Origin: Amaurobius ferox
Taxonomy: Eukaryota > Arthropoda > Arachnida > Araneae > Amaurobiidae
Reading direction: 5' to 3'
Length of the DNA: 64,000 nt
Assembly (NCBI GenBank): GCA_951213105.1
Contig: OX578137.1
Span: 57,619,736-57,683,735, forward strand
This document shows positions 43,621-54,419 of this stretch, piece after piece. How positions within the stretch are numbered: position 1 is the stretch's first letter; each line of letters starts with the position of its first letter. Position numbers and translations under genes: made by a program. The notes below the pieces were generated by a model. The model did not search any database and was not told where the DNA came from. It saw nothing but the letters and a program-made list of their open reading frames with translations.

Positions 43621-43889
43621 TAAAATTGTAAATCCAATATTAGAATGTAAGTAGTAACTCATAATACACTATCCCAAAATTTTCTACAAAATACGAAGAA
43701 ATCAAAAAATTCAACCATAAAGAGGAAATTATAAAGCGAAACAATATTGAATTATAAAGCGGAAAACAAAAAAATCAAGCAAAAAAGCTTGCACGTGGAA
43801 GAGCTTTAGGCTTAAGCTAAGTTCATTTCGAAAAAATTCTTTTCAAGTCCATATATCCCTTCGAAATGAACACAAAAATGCCTGTTTCT

Positions 43890-43890
43890 G

Positions 43891-43924
<34 letters not shown>

Positions 43925-43930
43925 ATTTGT
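43890..43930. repeat. (TA)n-(TG)n microsatellite
   Basis: A compound tract close to the 3' end of the LINE fragment; it produces the Cys/Val-rich frame at 43907. Confidence 0.95.
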
Positions 43931-43977
43931 GTGTATATGTGTGTGCATTTCTTTCTGTTTATTTTTTCACTAGTGCG

Positions 43978-44850
43978 TTTATTTTATTTTATTTTTATTT
44001 TATTTTATTTTATTCAATTTACGTGGCAACTACAGATGAAATCCAGTTACAGTAGCCACACACAAATAAAAAGAACAGAATATAAGATACAGGAATACTA
44101 AGTCGTATACATGTCAAGCGCATTCAAACAGCCTTTTTTAAAACAGACAGGAGTCAAATTAAATATATCAATATCAGTACAATAGGTATTATATAGATCA
44201 ACAAATTTATAGATAGAATAGCATTTACGGTAGTTGTGTTTAACAGTAGTATTGTGAAACAAAGTTTTTTTCCTTGTATTATTAACAGGTATATGAAATT
44301 CTAGTCAAGAAAATAAGATGGGGCAATCAATAGTGTTATTTAAAACTTTATAATAAAACAAAAGGCAGGACCATTTTCTTCAATTTTTAAGAGACATTAA
44401 ACTATATTTCCGTCTGAGTTCACACATATGCATATCATAAGGGCAATAGCCTGACAATCTGTAATCCATAGTACGTAAAAGTTTATTTTGGACAATTTTT
44501 ATTCGTTGAGAATACAGACCGTAAACAGGGTCCCAGATCATTGCACAATATTCCAATATTGGCCTAACAAGGGTATTAAAGATACAAATAATAGTATCAA
44601 ACATGGCAAAAACACGAGATCGTCTTAGGGTGAAACCAAGTCTTTGGTATGCTCTTTTAATAGTATTGTAGATATGACTTTGAAAGTTAAAAGTATCATC
44701 GAAAGTGACACCCACATCAATAATATGAGTACAACGCGATAAAGGTAAATTCGTTATTTTGTATTTTTTCGTATTTACTTCGTTATTTTGTAATGAACTT
44801 TGTACAGTATTTTCATATTTACATTTATCTGCCATTTAATTTAAACTGCA
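43978..44850 (-). mobile_element. 5'-truncated non-LTR retrotransposon with (TAAAA)n tail
   Basis: On the minus strand the reverse transcriptase C-terminal fragment (44835-44380) is followed by a 3' UTR of about 350 bases and a (TAAAA)n-type tail at 44019-43978. The layout is that of a LINE insertion with 5' truncation. Target duplications were not identified. Confidence 0.8.
44380..44835 (-). pseudogene. LINE reverse transcriptase C-terminal (thumb) fragment
   Basis: The 151-codon frame ends a LINE-type polyprotein. Recognisable are DVGVTFDDTFNFQSHI, the KRAYQRLGFTLR segment and LVRPILEYCAMIWDPVYGLY with QRIKIVQNKLLR. These correspond to the region after the polymerase active site in Jockey/CR1/I-like elements. 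The catalytic FADD box, endonuclease and ORF1 are missing. It is non-functional alone. The first residues may include non-native sequence at the truncation point. Confidence 0.85.
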
Positions 44851-44974
44851 GTAATAAGCTTTAAAACTATTTTCCTATATTCGTCGAAAAACGTTTTCTC
44901 CTGCACTATGCCTGACTTCGAGACTAATATTAAAATACAAAGGCTGTCTACTATCTTAAATCAAACATTATTTG

Positions 44975-45185
44975 CTTGACAAAATATTAAACAGTTTATG
45001 AGAATTTTCCTCCGACTCGGCTTTGCTCCTGGGAAGTGCCAATCAATGTCAGGCCATCTTACGGTTCAAGATTTTAATTATTTTCATAACACGAGAGGAT
45101 GGAATATTTAATAGCGTAAAAGTGGCTTAATGCATTGTTGTGACGTAATTTATATGATTGTGCTGCATAAACTAAACAGTCATTT
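44975..45185 (+). repeat. dispersed repeat shared with 51310-51550
   Basis: GACAAAATATTAAACAGTTT, GTGCCAATCAATGTCAGGCC, TTCAAGATTTTAATTATTTT and AATAGCGTAAAAGTGGC occur in order and recur with changes at 51310-51550. The class is unknown. Confidence 0.7.
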
Positions 45186-45189
45186 AAGA

Positions 45190-46000
45190 TGAGATGTTTA
45201 TTATACAAATTGATTTTTATGTGCGATACTCATATATTGCCCCGAGAGAAATGGAATGAAAAATACATTTGAATGAGAAAAATATATAGTGCAATGATAG
45301 GAATATTTGTTTTTGAAGTTGCATAATTAAATTTCTATTTGAAATTGAATGCCTAAAATATTTCTTATTGCACGTGTCTCACTGTTTTCAATATTCACCT
45401 CGTATTAGAGCCCAGGTGGTATGGAATAAATACATATCTGTAATCGAAATATTTTTATAATCGAAAAATTATGCGCTTAATCATTTTTACCCGTAGCAAA
45501 TTTAGTTTATAATTTTCTTGAAAATACGAATTATATTGCTATTTCAGCTACTGCGCATAGTACTGTATGAGCATAGTACTGTTGATTTAGATAATTAATT
45601 CAGAGTTGAACCATTATCGTTAAGTTGATATTTCAACGTCCATGGTATGTTGCTGATTTATGTGCATTTTGGAAATATTATTACATTTCTGTGTAAAACG
45701 GGTATGTGGTAGAAAATACAGTAGCATTCCTGTGTCGAAAAGTGCAATATACTAAGAAACAATTTTGCATTTCTGTGTTAGAGGGGGAAATATGTCGCTA
45801 AAATTTTGAAGGAATAGCTTAGTTGATATCACATAGATCCAATTAAATACAGAATTCGATTTTATCTTACACACATTTTTCAATCAAGATAAATTGAATT
45901 AGTATTAGTATATACAATAGCTTCCATAACTTAATGACGGATGAAATTTCGACCTTTAAAAGACCCTAAAAACAACGTGCTATAATATCTGATGACAGAT
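45190..46000. other. no feature recognised
   Basis: AT-rich sequence; no supportable gene or boundary. Confidence 0.35.
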
Positions 46001-46004
46001 AAAA

Positions 46005-46130
46005 AAAGAAATCTGATGTGGGCAACACATGACTTTCCTTATATAATGCAATGAATTTACTACTTTTACAGTTAAAAAAAATGTTATTCTTACAGTAGAT
46101 ACTTATATTATTTTTTCTTAAAGTTTCAGG
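46005..46130 (+). mobile_element. TTTCCTTATA-family 5' fragment
   Basis: AAATCTGATGTGGGCAACAC, ATGACTTTCCTTATATAATG and AGTAGATACTTATATT match the start of the copy at 55290-56275. The remainder of the element is absent. Confidence 0.8.
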
Positions 46131-46177
46131 GATTCAGCTGTCCATAATGGGGAGTAAGGTTCCTCGTAGTCATGATA

Positions 46178-46618
46178 ATATATATATATATATATATATA
46201 ATATATAGTTTATAGATAAAAATAATAATATAAATATAAATAGTAAATAAAAATAATAATATAATATAAATAGTTTATAGATATAATCTATCTAATGCTT
46301 CAGAAATATACATTTTTTGTGTTTGCTTCGTCAAAATACTTGGACCAGAAGAAGAGTTTTGCGAAGTGAACATTTCCATTTTTTAAGGCCTAGCCTTTGT
46401 CCACTAGTATAGCAATAATGCTTGATTTTTTATGTTTTTCTATTATCGTTTCCACACCATTAAATTTTTTGATTTTCTTTAACTTGATGACTCGTAATTT
46501 GTATTTATTTCCATTTGATTGAAGATTTGCAGTTTTATACTTTTATTTTGTGGGTGTTTTAGAAAGTTAGGTTTATCGAGTTGCAGCTTCTCGCTTTTCT
46601 TTCATTGAACTTTCAAAC

Positions 46619-46672
<54 letters not shown>
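46178..46672. repeat. (TA)n tracts with AT-rich spacer
   Basis: (TA)n at 46178-46209 and a 50-base tract at 46622-46672 enclose AT-rich sequence with AATAATATAAATA repeats and no gene. Confidence 0.8.
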
Positions 46673-46673
<1 letters not shown>

Positions 46674-46675
<2 letters not shown>

Positions 46676-47030
46676 GGGTGGCCATAAAGTAACGAGCGGT
46701 GTTCAGAGGCTTCTGTCGAATAGGCGTTGTCTAGGTGGCGTTGATTGGAAGTGCGGGTGACGATGGTTTACCCTTACTCACATGGCGATCAAGATCCCCG
46801 GATCGACATGTGATTTCTTTTTATGGGGTTACATCAAAAATCTTGTTTACAAACCACCATTGTCGAAAACATTCAATGAACTTAAAGAAAGCATTAGTGC
46901 TGCATTAAGAACCATTGACAGTGTAAAACTCCAAAATGTGTTTAATGAACTTGATTACAGATTGGATGTGTGTCGTGTTATGAAAGTTTCACACATTGAA
47001 CATTTGTAACTAAAAAAAAATTGGAATGTT
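46674..47030 (+). mobile_element. mariner-type element, internally deleted and truncated
   Basis: The start CCGGGTGGCCATAAAGTAAC, preceded by TA, has the look of a Tc1/mariner-superfamily TIR (CAGGGTGGCCATAAAGT class). Less than 110 bases later the sequence is already the transposase C-terminus, so most of the gene is deleted. No right TIR follows. Confidence 0.75.
46782..47009 (+). pseudogene. mariner-type transposase C-terminus
   Basis: The frame gives CDFFLWGYIKNLVYKPPL, with the third catalytic Asp in the DFFLWG block, then NELKESISAALRTI and LDYRLDVCRVMKVSHIEHL. These match the end of arthropod mariner-superfamily transposases. HTH domains and the first two catalytic Asp residues are absent. 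The first residues (MAIKIPGST) are probably junction sequence. Confidence 0.85.
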
Positions 47031-47243
47031 TTTCTTTATTTTCATGCATCACTGAATATATTATGTCGATAGCCCAGACCGTCGGCCTCATCCTAAGACA
47101 TACAGCAGCAAGGTGAGCGCCGGGGAATTATATTACGTCGAAAGTCCGGGCAGACCGGCTCATCCCAAGATATAGAGCAGAAATTTAGGCGACCGGGAAA
47201 AGGATTGTATTATGTGTAATAATTTTGAGATTATATTATGTTT

Positions 47244-47608
47244 TTGTTGTTGAGACCCAGACCGTCCGACCTACCAGAAATGTGTAAGGTAACTGCTTGG
47301 CCGGCCGGGAAGTACCACCCTATTTGGACCGGAACCCAGTGGGGGAGGCATCCACAGGGACCGTACCCTCCTTCCCCTACCACTAACCTCTCGGAAGGAC
47401 TTACGGACCCACATGCTTAACGTGATCGTACTCCATGAACACGGCGGCAGTTGTGGCAGCGTGCAAATCCAGCGCGCAAACCACCGGGCTACCGCGCCCG
47501 AAATGTGCCAACAGCACGCGGTGTTCCCAGGTGGTCACCCACCCAAGTACTGACCGCGCCCGGTGATCTAACGAAAACCGGTGTTTTCAGCACGGTAGGG
47601 CCGTTGGC
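47244..47608 (-). mobile_element. composite 5S-tRNA SINE, third copy
   Basis: Minus-strand order: 5S head (47507-47608, lacking about 15 bases around the A-box), tRNA-like GGGCGCGGTAGCCCGGTGG with the B-box missing, common body, and tail GGTAGGTCGGACGGTCTGGG plus TCTCAACAACAA. GATTATATTATGT on the left (47229-47241) and GATTTTATTATGT on the right (47612-47624) are a likely 13-base target duplication, though the surrounding repeats contain similar sequence. Confidence 0.88.
47507..47608 (-). pseudogene. 5S rRNA-derived SINE head, internally deleted
   Basis: It begins GCCAACGGCCCTACCGTGCT, continues ACCGGTTTTCGTTAGATCACC, then jumps to GGGCGCGGTCAGTACTTGGG, followed by TGGGTGACCACCTGGGAACACC. 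Here the intermediate element and C-box are closer to normal 5S than in the 40-41 kb copies. The deleted part covers GAAGTCAAGCAGCAT. Confidence 0.88.
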
Positions 47609-47771
47609 TGGGATTTTATTATGTCGAAAACCCAGGCCGACCGACTCATCCTAAGACATAGAGCAGCTTAATGGTCGACCGGGGGATTATATTATGTTGA
47701 AAGCCCAGATGACACGACCAACCCGAAGGCTTATGGTTGGTGTTTGTGTGGCCGGGGGGGATTATATTATG

Positions 47772-47985
47772 TTGTTGATGTTGAAACCCAGACCGTCCGA
47801 CCTACCAGAAAGGTGTAAGGTAACTGTTTGGACGGTCGGGAAGTGCCACCCAATTTAGACCGGAACCCAGTGGGGGAGGCATCCACAGGGACCGTACCCT
47901 CCTTCCCCTACCACCAACCTCTCGGAAGGACTTTCGGACCCACATGTTTAACGTGATCGTACTCCGCATGAACACGGCGGCAGTT
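47772..47985 (-). mobile_element. SINE copy, 5'-truncated
   Basis: It has the tail (TTGAAACCCAGACCGTCCGA in plus orientation) and body through GAACACGGCGGCAG, then stops without tRNA or 5S head. This is a usual outcome of incomplete reverse transcription. Confidence 0.85.
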
Positions 47986-50300
47986 TTTTGTAATAGTTTT
48001 CAAAATATAAATTTTTAAAATCCGGTCATTCATTTATGCTAACACTATCCCTATTTACACTATTTACAAATTATCTGATTGCATCGGTCGTTCTCCGGCA
48101 TTTCTCTAAGTTACCAGTAATTATAATTAGCGCGAAATAATATAGAATCAAAGAATCTGGTGAAAAGTTTGCATTGCAAATTACGAATGAGCTGGTAAAT
48201 AAGTAGTAAACACAAAAAATGAAAATTAAACATTTACATCGAAAGCTCTTATTGAATCTTAATTTTAGAGTCCAGTAATTTGCGTAGTCTTGGCATGAAA
48301 AAAATTTGTTAAATCATTTCTTCTGAAAATCTTTTTACCTTACCTTGCCTGCTACCTTAGAGAATGTCGCAATTAAAATATATCTGAAGTGTGGGGATAT
48401 GTCTTTGTAGGTAAAGTAAAAGATATATATTTCAGATTTCGTATCCAAGTTAAAGTACTTTGTGAAAGTTAGAACTAAATAAATATTTTTTATAATTCGC
48501 ATAATTAGAGATCGAGTTTTAGGATTTTTATAGCATTATGTCTTATGGTAAATAATGATTATTTCTGGAATGATGCTAAATATGGTACATGGACGTGAAA
48601 AATTGATCATGTGACCTACTCTTTGAATGTAAATGGCATTAAAGTAGTTTATATTAAGCAGATACGCCAAATGTGTCTATCGTTATCAAAAACTGTTACC
48701 AACGTGAGAACAGAAATGTTTGAAGGATCTCTATAAAATATGTTAAAATAATAGCGTGTGTAAATTCTTATTAAGAGACAATCAGTAAGCGAAAATAATG
48801 TGAAGACTTATCGTCCTGATATGTTTTATCAGTTTTCCTTCCCAAGTTATTCTTTATTAACATTAACAGCATATCTGTCCACCGCCTCCTTTAAACGCTG
48901 CCTGTTCAGTCAGCTGCTGGCGCTGATTTTGAGTTATGACACATTGTACCGCGTGAGGGCGCCCCTTGCATCGAATGTTTTTTGCGATTTATCCATATGT
49001 TTAGATTAGTTTACGGTAGAATAACCTTGAAATTTAAATTTTTAATTGTTTGTTTTTCTGCTTTTATCATCATAATCATACATAATCAATACTCATATCC
49101 TAATTGCATGTATTGTATAATCATGTATTGTCATACATAATCTATACTCATATCCTGAAGCTAAGAATAATTGTATACATTTCAACAACAACAACAACAA
49201 CATTTTGCTCTGCCACTCTTAATGTGCTTTACATAGAAAAAAACTTTCTGCAGGAAATAAAAGAACTTAGAACACTTAGCAGATGCACAACAAATTGAAA
49301 TATTGCATATGTACATTTCATGAAGTGTATATCCATGATTAAAAATTGAAATAGAAAATCCATTGAAAAATGATTTAGAATAATAAATTTCTTCATATAA
49401 GAACATGAAAATTCATTAAAGAATAACTTTTCACTTTATCACAAATTTATTATCTGACGTCATTTTTCTATGATTTTTATGATATAACTCATATATAAAT
49501 TTTTGATGAAGGATTCACATATTAAATGCATGTAAAATTTCAATTTGTTGTGGTTTCCTTAAATGTTTGAAGCCCTTTAATTTCAAGTAAGTATTTTTTC
49601 CTTAATTACAAAGTGGGTGTATGAGATATTATATGGATTATAATTCTTTCTTCAAGTCTCCTGGCTTGTGGTGTTTGGAATTTTTTTCTCATAAAGAAAT
49701 TATTATCAAAAGAATTGTAAGGAAAGAAAAATCAGAAAACTAAATTTAAAAAAAAAATTAGATCATAAAAATGTTTTCTCTTTTTTTGTGTAACCAATAA
49801 AAAACATGGCCTATCCTAGTTTCACTATGCCCTCGTGTTTTTATACCTTTGTTTTCGCATATATCATGTTTGAAAATTAAATATTAAATCCTATTTCAAG
49901 CACTTTTATATCTCTTTTCAATATTAAGCTGTACCACTGTATTCAACCGATGTAGCGCCATCTACCGCAGAACGTTGTCCCTACGCAAATCACCGTTTAC
50001 TTGGGAGAGACGGTTGACTGAACAGACAGAGTCTAAAGAAGGCGGTGATCTGTCACACCGATTATTTGAATTATTTGGCTATACGATACTTCAATAATAT
50101 TTACATCCACAGTCAATTTTAACTATCATTTTCCAACATCGACTATATTACCAAAATTTTTCTGGGAATTACAGTGATTTCTAAGATACTATGAATGTCT
50201 TAAATTTCGAATAATTTGAGTTCTAATAATGAAAATCCTATCTATTTCTAGTTTTCACACAATGTATCTATACTCAAAATTTGTTAACTTATTTGCAGGT
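47986..50300. other. no gene recognised
   Basis: About 2.3 kb of AT-rich sequence. A (CAA)n tract lies at 49183-49202. A GC-richer patch at 49940-50060 contains GATGTAGCGCCATCTACCGC. Short frames at 48800-49009 and 49104-49406 show no domains. Confidence 0.4.
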
Positions 50301-50309
50301 GTATCCGTT

Positions 50310-50540
50310 CTTCAGTTTTCTAAGAAAACAGAACATATTTTCGTGTGTTTGTATGTGCCTATGAGGTGTGACTAAGTCGCACCTTATACACACATACAAA
50401 CACAAACACGGACATATTTCCAAATATATTCAAAATAAGTTGTGGAGGTCTTAGAACGCGTGCTTATCTGTCAAAATCGTGAATTCGAAAATATTCGGGA
50501 AAACAAGTACTTTCTCCATACAGAAGTTTAAGAAAGTAAA
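50310..50540 (+). mobile_element. TTTCCTTATA-family 3' variant with a long palindrome
   Basis: A long imperfect palindrome (50341-50411) lies where other copies have the CA-rich tract. It is followed by AATCGTGAATTCGAAAATA and an end GAAAGTAAAAAATT like other family members. Confidence 0.5.
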
Positions 50541-51305
50541 AAATTAAAAATATTTAAATGAGTTTCCTGGCATCTATTTCCATTTGGTGAAATTGTTCCT
50601 GTTGAATTAGGCTTAAATATGTTCCATAAGCTATCGTTTTCTAAGCGATTTTTTCTATCGATTTGGGATTTGTGATCGGAGCGATTTTTTCGATCGAAAT
50701 TTTCTAAGCGATCACAAAAATTGTTGAATGACTGATGTTCTATAGAGTCTATCAGTCAGTCCGATCGTCCCTCTCGGGGTCAAATTTAACAACTTTTTCA
50801 AATGACGCCAAATTAACGAAAATGGCGCCGAATTGATGAAATGACGCTAAATGAATGAAAATTTTGCCTAATTGCTGAAAAATCAACATTTTTTAATGTA
50901 ATCGTTTAAAACTAATTCCGTTTTTAATGTAAAAAAAATGATTTTAACAGAGTTTTGTATTTTTACGAGCACGAAACAATTAATACAATTGCATTCATAC
51001 TGTTAGCCAATGTTAAATAATCAAAATTCCGAAATTTAATGTGGTCCAATAACAATCAAACTCTAAATCTAAAGAATGGTTCATATAGCTATATCATATC
51101 AATTGTAGCTACACTCTTTCTACATAAGTTTCAATTCTTCCGTGTAATCCTCAACACACATATTTTTTTTCAACCCGTAATTAATGTCTTATGGTGAACA
51201 AATAATATTCTTGTGTCTTTATCAGCAGTTTAATAAGAGTAATTCTCAACATAATATTCATGCAGTTTGCAGGCAGTCTTACCGTCTGCAAGTGAACGGT
51301 AATTT
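50541..51305 (-). other. unassigned, with a block of TTTCCTTATA-family subrepeats
   Basis: At 50785-50890 ACGCCAAATTAACGAAAATG, GGCGCCGAATTGATGAAAT and GACGCTAAATGAATGAAAAT are the family's ~25-base internal repeats on the minus strand. A GATCGGAGCGATTTTTTCGA patch near 50675 has short inverted symmetry. No gene was seen. Confidence 0.45.
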
Positions 51306-51309
51306 TCAG

Positions 51310-51550
51310 ACAAAATATTAATTGGTTTGAGAGAATTTTCTCACGCCATCGTCCTTACCATAGATCTTGCCCAGGATGTGACAATCAATGTCAGACCATC
51401 TTCCGGTTGGAGATTTTAATTATTTGCATGACACGAAAGATTAGAATGCTAAATAGCGTAAAAGCGGTTCAATGTATGTGCTTGATGCACTTTTGCAATT
51501 GGTGCATTACAGTTTATATAGTTATTTTAGTGACGATATTTAAAATACCC
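51310..51550 (+). repeat. dispersed repeat shared with 44975-45185
   Basis: GTGACAATCAATGTCAGACC, GGAGATTTTAATTATTTGCA and AATAGCGTAAAAGCGG are in the same order as in the copy at 44975. Confidence 0.7.
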
Positions 51551-51689
51551 TTCAATTAACATGCAAGTTGTCAAAAATGAAATACTGTTTTTAAAATGAT
51601 TTTATAAAAATATCTCTTTGTTGAAAATCAACTGAGTAGAAAAAAAAACTTCAAACAGACGAAAACGATTTTATAAAAATACAGTTTAA

Positions 51690-52717
51690 AGAGTTTAATG
51701 TGAACAGCACATCATGGATTTCCCTACGGTCTCAAATTCATTTTCTCCTTATTTCTTATATAATTCATTAAATCGGGTTTAATTGCCCTAAATAACACGC
51801 ATAATTTTTTGAAATGACACTGAATTTGCACTTTTAATTCAACTTTCGTTTTCATTTGGTAACGGCACATATTTTGAAAGACGGCGTAGCAAGAATGCAA
51901 GAAAACTAAAAAATCTCGAAAACAGTTGTTTCTAGAGCTGTAAGATTGATCTTATTCTTTTCATAGTCAAAATTTACGCATAAAACAAGCATTTAATTGA
52001 TGCATTTCAGTATATGTAGTCTTTTAGTTTAGGTTTTGACAAATTTTGAGGGTCATTTTGTTAAAAAGACAGGTTATTTTTCTTTTCGAATCTTACCAAT
52101 CAGCACTAGAGTAACTTACAAGTGACTTAACCGCCAAATTTTGTGAAATTTTAGCGGTTAGTGGTCCATTAGTTTTTACTTAGTGGTCCATTAGTTTACT
52201 TAGTAGTACATTAGTGGGCCATTAGTTTGGTGGTCCATTAGTTTTTACTTAGAGGGGATACATGCGAATTTTGTGAGCCATTTCGCAAAGAAAAAAAAGA
52301 CAGGTTCTTTAATCCTAAATTGTATCAAAATCTAATCAGCACTAGGGTAATCCACAAGTGACTTAAAAAATTAGAAAAAAAAATTTTAAATTATAACATT
52401 TTATAAAATTTTATAATTTTAAAAAATTTTAATTTTAAATAAATTTTATAAAATTATAAAATTATATATAAAATTTTAGGTGATGTAATATATAATTTTA
52501 TAAAATTTTATAAAATCTGGTCCATTAATTTTTGAGTTAGAGTGGATACATACATTGAACAGACAGACACACACACACAGTCGTTACATTAAAAAAAGAG
52601 TTTTCGTGTTCTAAAGATCCCAAAACGTGTAGATCCGTCGAAAACTCCAGTTGCAATTTTCGACACGATTCTAATACTTTCCCTATACATTATAATGTAT
52701 TGCAAGGTAAGTAAAAA
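51690..52717 (+). mobile_element. TTTCCTTATA-family variant, near full-length
   Basis: It starts TGTGAACAGCACATCATGGA and TTTCCCTA, and ends with CGTTACATTAAAAAAAG, TCCGTCGAAAACTCCAGTTG and a hairpin CTTTCCCTATACATTATA followed by AGGTAAGTAAAAA. Inside is a row of GTGGTCCATTAGTTTTTACT repeats (52157-52252) and AT palindromic TTTTATAAAATT sequence (52376-52510). It belongs with the 14520 fragment as a subfamily. Confidence 0.55.
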
Positions 52718-52719
52718 CC

Positions 52720-53085
52720 GTCACCTTGGGGGAATTTGTACAAAAAAGGAGAAAAATGTGAGAATCTCTAAATGTGAGAATCTCTAAATACCTTATTTTG
52801 AGATAAATATTGCAAAAATAACAATATATGAGTTTAAATAATTTTTGTCATAATAAAACAATAGCATAATAACTTGAAAATATCAATAATCCCTGAATCA
52901 AAAATTCCCAAAAATATCAATAATAATAATGTTTAAACCTGAAAACCGTAATTGATATTATCCAGTCAAAAATTCAAATCAGAAAAGATGTAATAAAAAT
53001 CGTATGCCGCATAATACACTGGATTTGCATCTATTGCTGAACGGCATGATATCATTTGCTTCAAATAAATTGATGGAAATCATAT
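52720..53085. other. no feature recognised
   Basis: AT-rich sequence without a supportable gene; AATCTCTAAATGTGAGAATC is a short tandem duplication. Confidence 0.4.
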
Positions 53086-53089
53086 AGTC

Positions 53090-53560
53090 TGAATAATACT
53101 ATCTCCATGGAAGGTTTGGCGACATTTTCGTCAATTTAGCGATAATTTAAAAAATCACCAAATTTATCGCCAAGTGGGACTGTAGAACTGTTAGTCCCAT
53201 TTTCGACAAATTGTCGAAACAGCATCACAAAACTATCCCCTAACAAAACACAATTAATTTTATTTATTAAGCGCAATTTTATCAATTTCATGATATTTTT
53301 AAGGATTTACAAACATTTTTATCAATTTGGTGATATTTTAAAAATTCACTAAATGTGTTATTAAGTAGGATGGATGGACTGATCGACAAATGCTACCGAA
53401 ACCTCATTTCAGTACTCTCTTCTAAAAAGACAAATTTAATTTCATTGATTTGTGTCGTTTTTCTCAATTTGGCAACATTTTCGTTAATTTGCAAAGTTTA
53501 AGAAAAGTTGCCAAGTTAGCGAGCGATATTCCGCCAAATTCGTACCTCTGAATTTGCAGA
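53090..53560 (+). repeat. TTTCCTTATA-family internal repeats, detached
   Basis: Blocks of TTGGCGACATTTTCGTCAAT type occur three times, each followed by TTTAAAAAATCACCAAAT-like sequence and a GACTG(T/A)-containing spacer. They resemble the family's central region, without recognisable ends. Confidence 0.5.
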
Positions 53561-53681
53561 TCTGAAGAATAAAACATCCTGATCCCGTTTGTTTATACTA
53601 AATGAAAACGCTAAAATTTATTAAAAGATATACGCGTTCTACTCTTTTTCTGTTTCAACAATCGGATAAATGAATTTATTG

Positions 53682-53752
53682 GGTAAACACAATATATGAG
53701 TTTATTAGCTAAACACAATGTATGAGTTTATTAGCTAAACACAATATAAAAG
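53682..53752 (+). repeat. 27-bp tandem repeat, ~2.5 units
   Basis: TATGAGTTTATTAGCTAAAC plus ACAATG recurs with a 27-base period. Confidence 0.85.
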
Positions 53753-53754
53753 CT

Positions 53755-54175
53755 TAAAAACCCTTTGCCAAAATAAATGAAAGTGATGTACGCAGTCGGC
53801 AATTAATATAATTAAAAGAAAAATCAAGCCGTTCTTTTCTAAAATATATTTTTATATCCGTTTATTTATTATTCAAATCGAAAAAATAATATTTAAAATT
53901 AATAGACAGATTTAATTTAATTGCGTTTCTGAGCAACATGATATAAGATAGAATCTTCCTCATAAACTGCGAAATTAAATAACCATTTTGATTTCTTTAT
54001 ACTTTTCATTGTTGAGTAAAAACTTGTGAAAAATAAACCATGGAGATAGATTTTCCATTTAAATCCATGTTTCAAACAATTCATGTTTTCAGAAAGTGAC
54101 TAATTAGCACAAAAACCTCCCACCGAACTCAAAAATAGAGTTTTAATTCACCTTCAAACGATTTTCAAGCTTTTC
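53755..54175. other. no feature recognised
   Basis: AT-rich sequence without a supportable gene. Confidence 0.4.
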
Positions 54176-54179
54176 GTTT

Positions 54180-54415
54180 GGATAAACCACAGAGTTAGAG
54201 AGTAGAACTCCTAGAAAAAAGTTTCGTTTTCCGTTAATATCTCAACAACCGTTGATCTTAGAAACTCGAAACTTCGACTAAATTTGTGGGGGCTATTTCA
54301 AGACTACCCACAAAATTTCATTAAATTTAGTTCAGCTGTTCTCCCGTGATGATGAGACAAACAGACAGACAGACAGACAGATTTTCAATTTTATTTATAT
54401 AGTTATAGCAAAACG
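54180..54415 (-). repeat. dispersed repeat related to 985-1350
   Basis: In plus orientation AGTAGAACTCCTAGAAAAAA, GATCTTAGAAACTCGAAAC, CACAAAATTTCATTAAATTT and a (CAGA)n tract appear in the reverse order and orientation of the left-end copy. It ends in TTTATTTATATAGTTATA. Confidence 0.75.
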
Positions 54416-54419
54416 TCAG

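Larger units (their letters stand above)
47055..47770 (-). repeat. cluster of ~80-bp repeats, interrupted by a SINE
   Basis: Units with (GAAAG)CCCAGRCCGWCCGRCTCATCC, TAAGACATAGAGCAG and GACCGGGGGATTATATTATG occur at about 47065, 47140, 47625 and 47690. The SINE at 47244-47608 interrupts the row. On the minus strand each unit ends GGTCTGGGCTWTCGACATAA, similar to the SINE tail. An isolated relative is at 31862. Confidence 0.7.
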
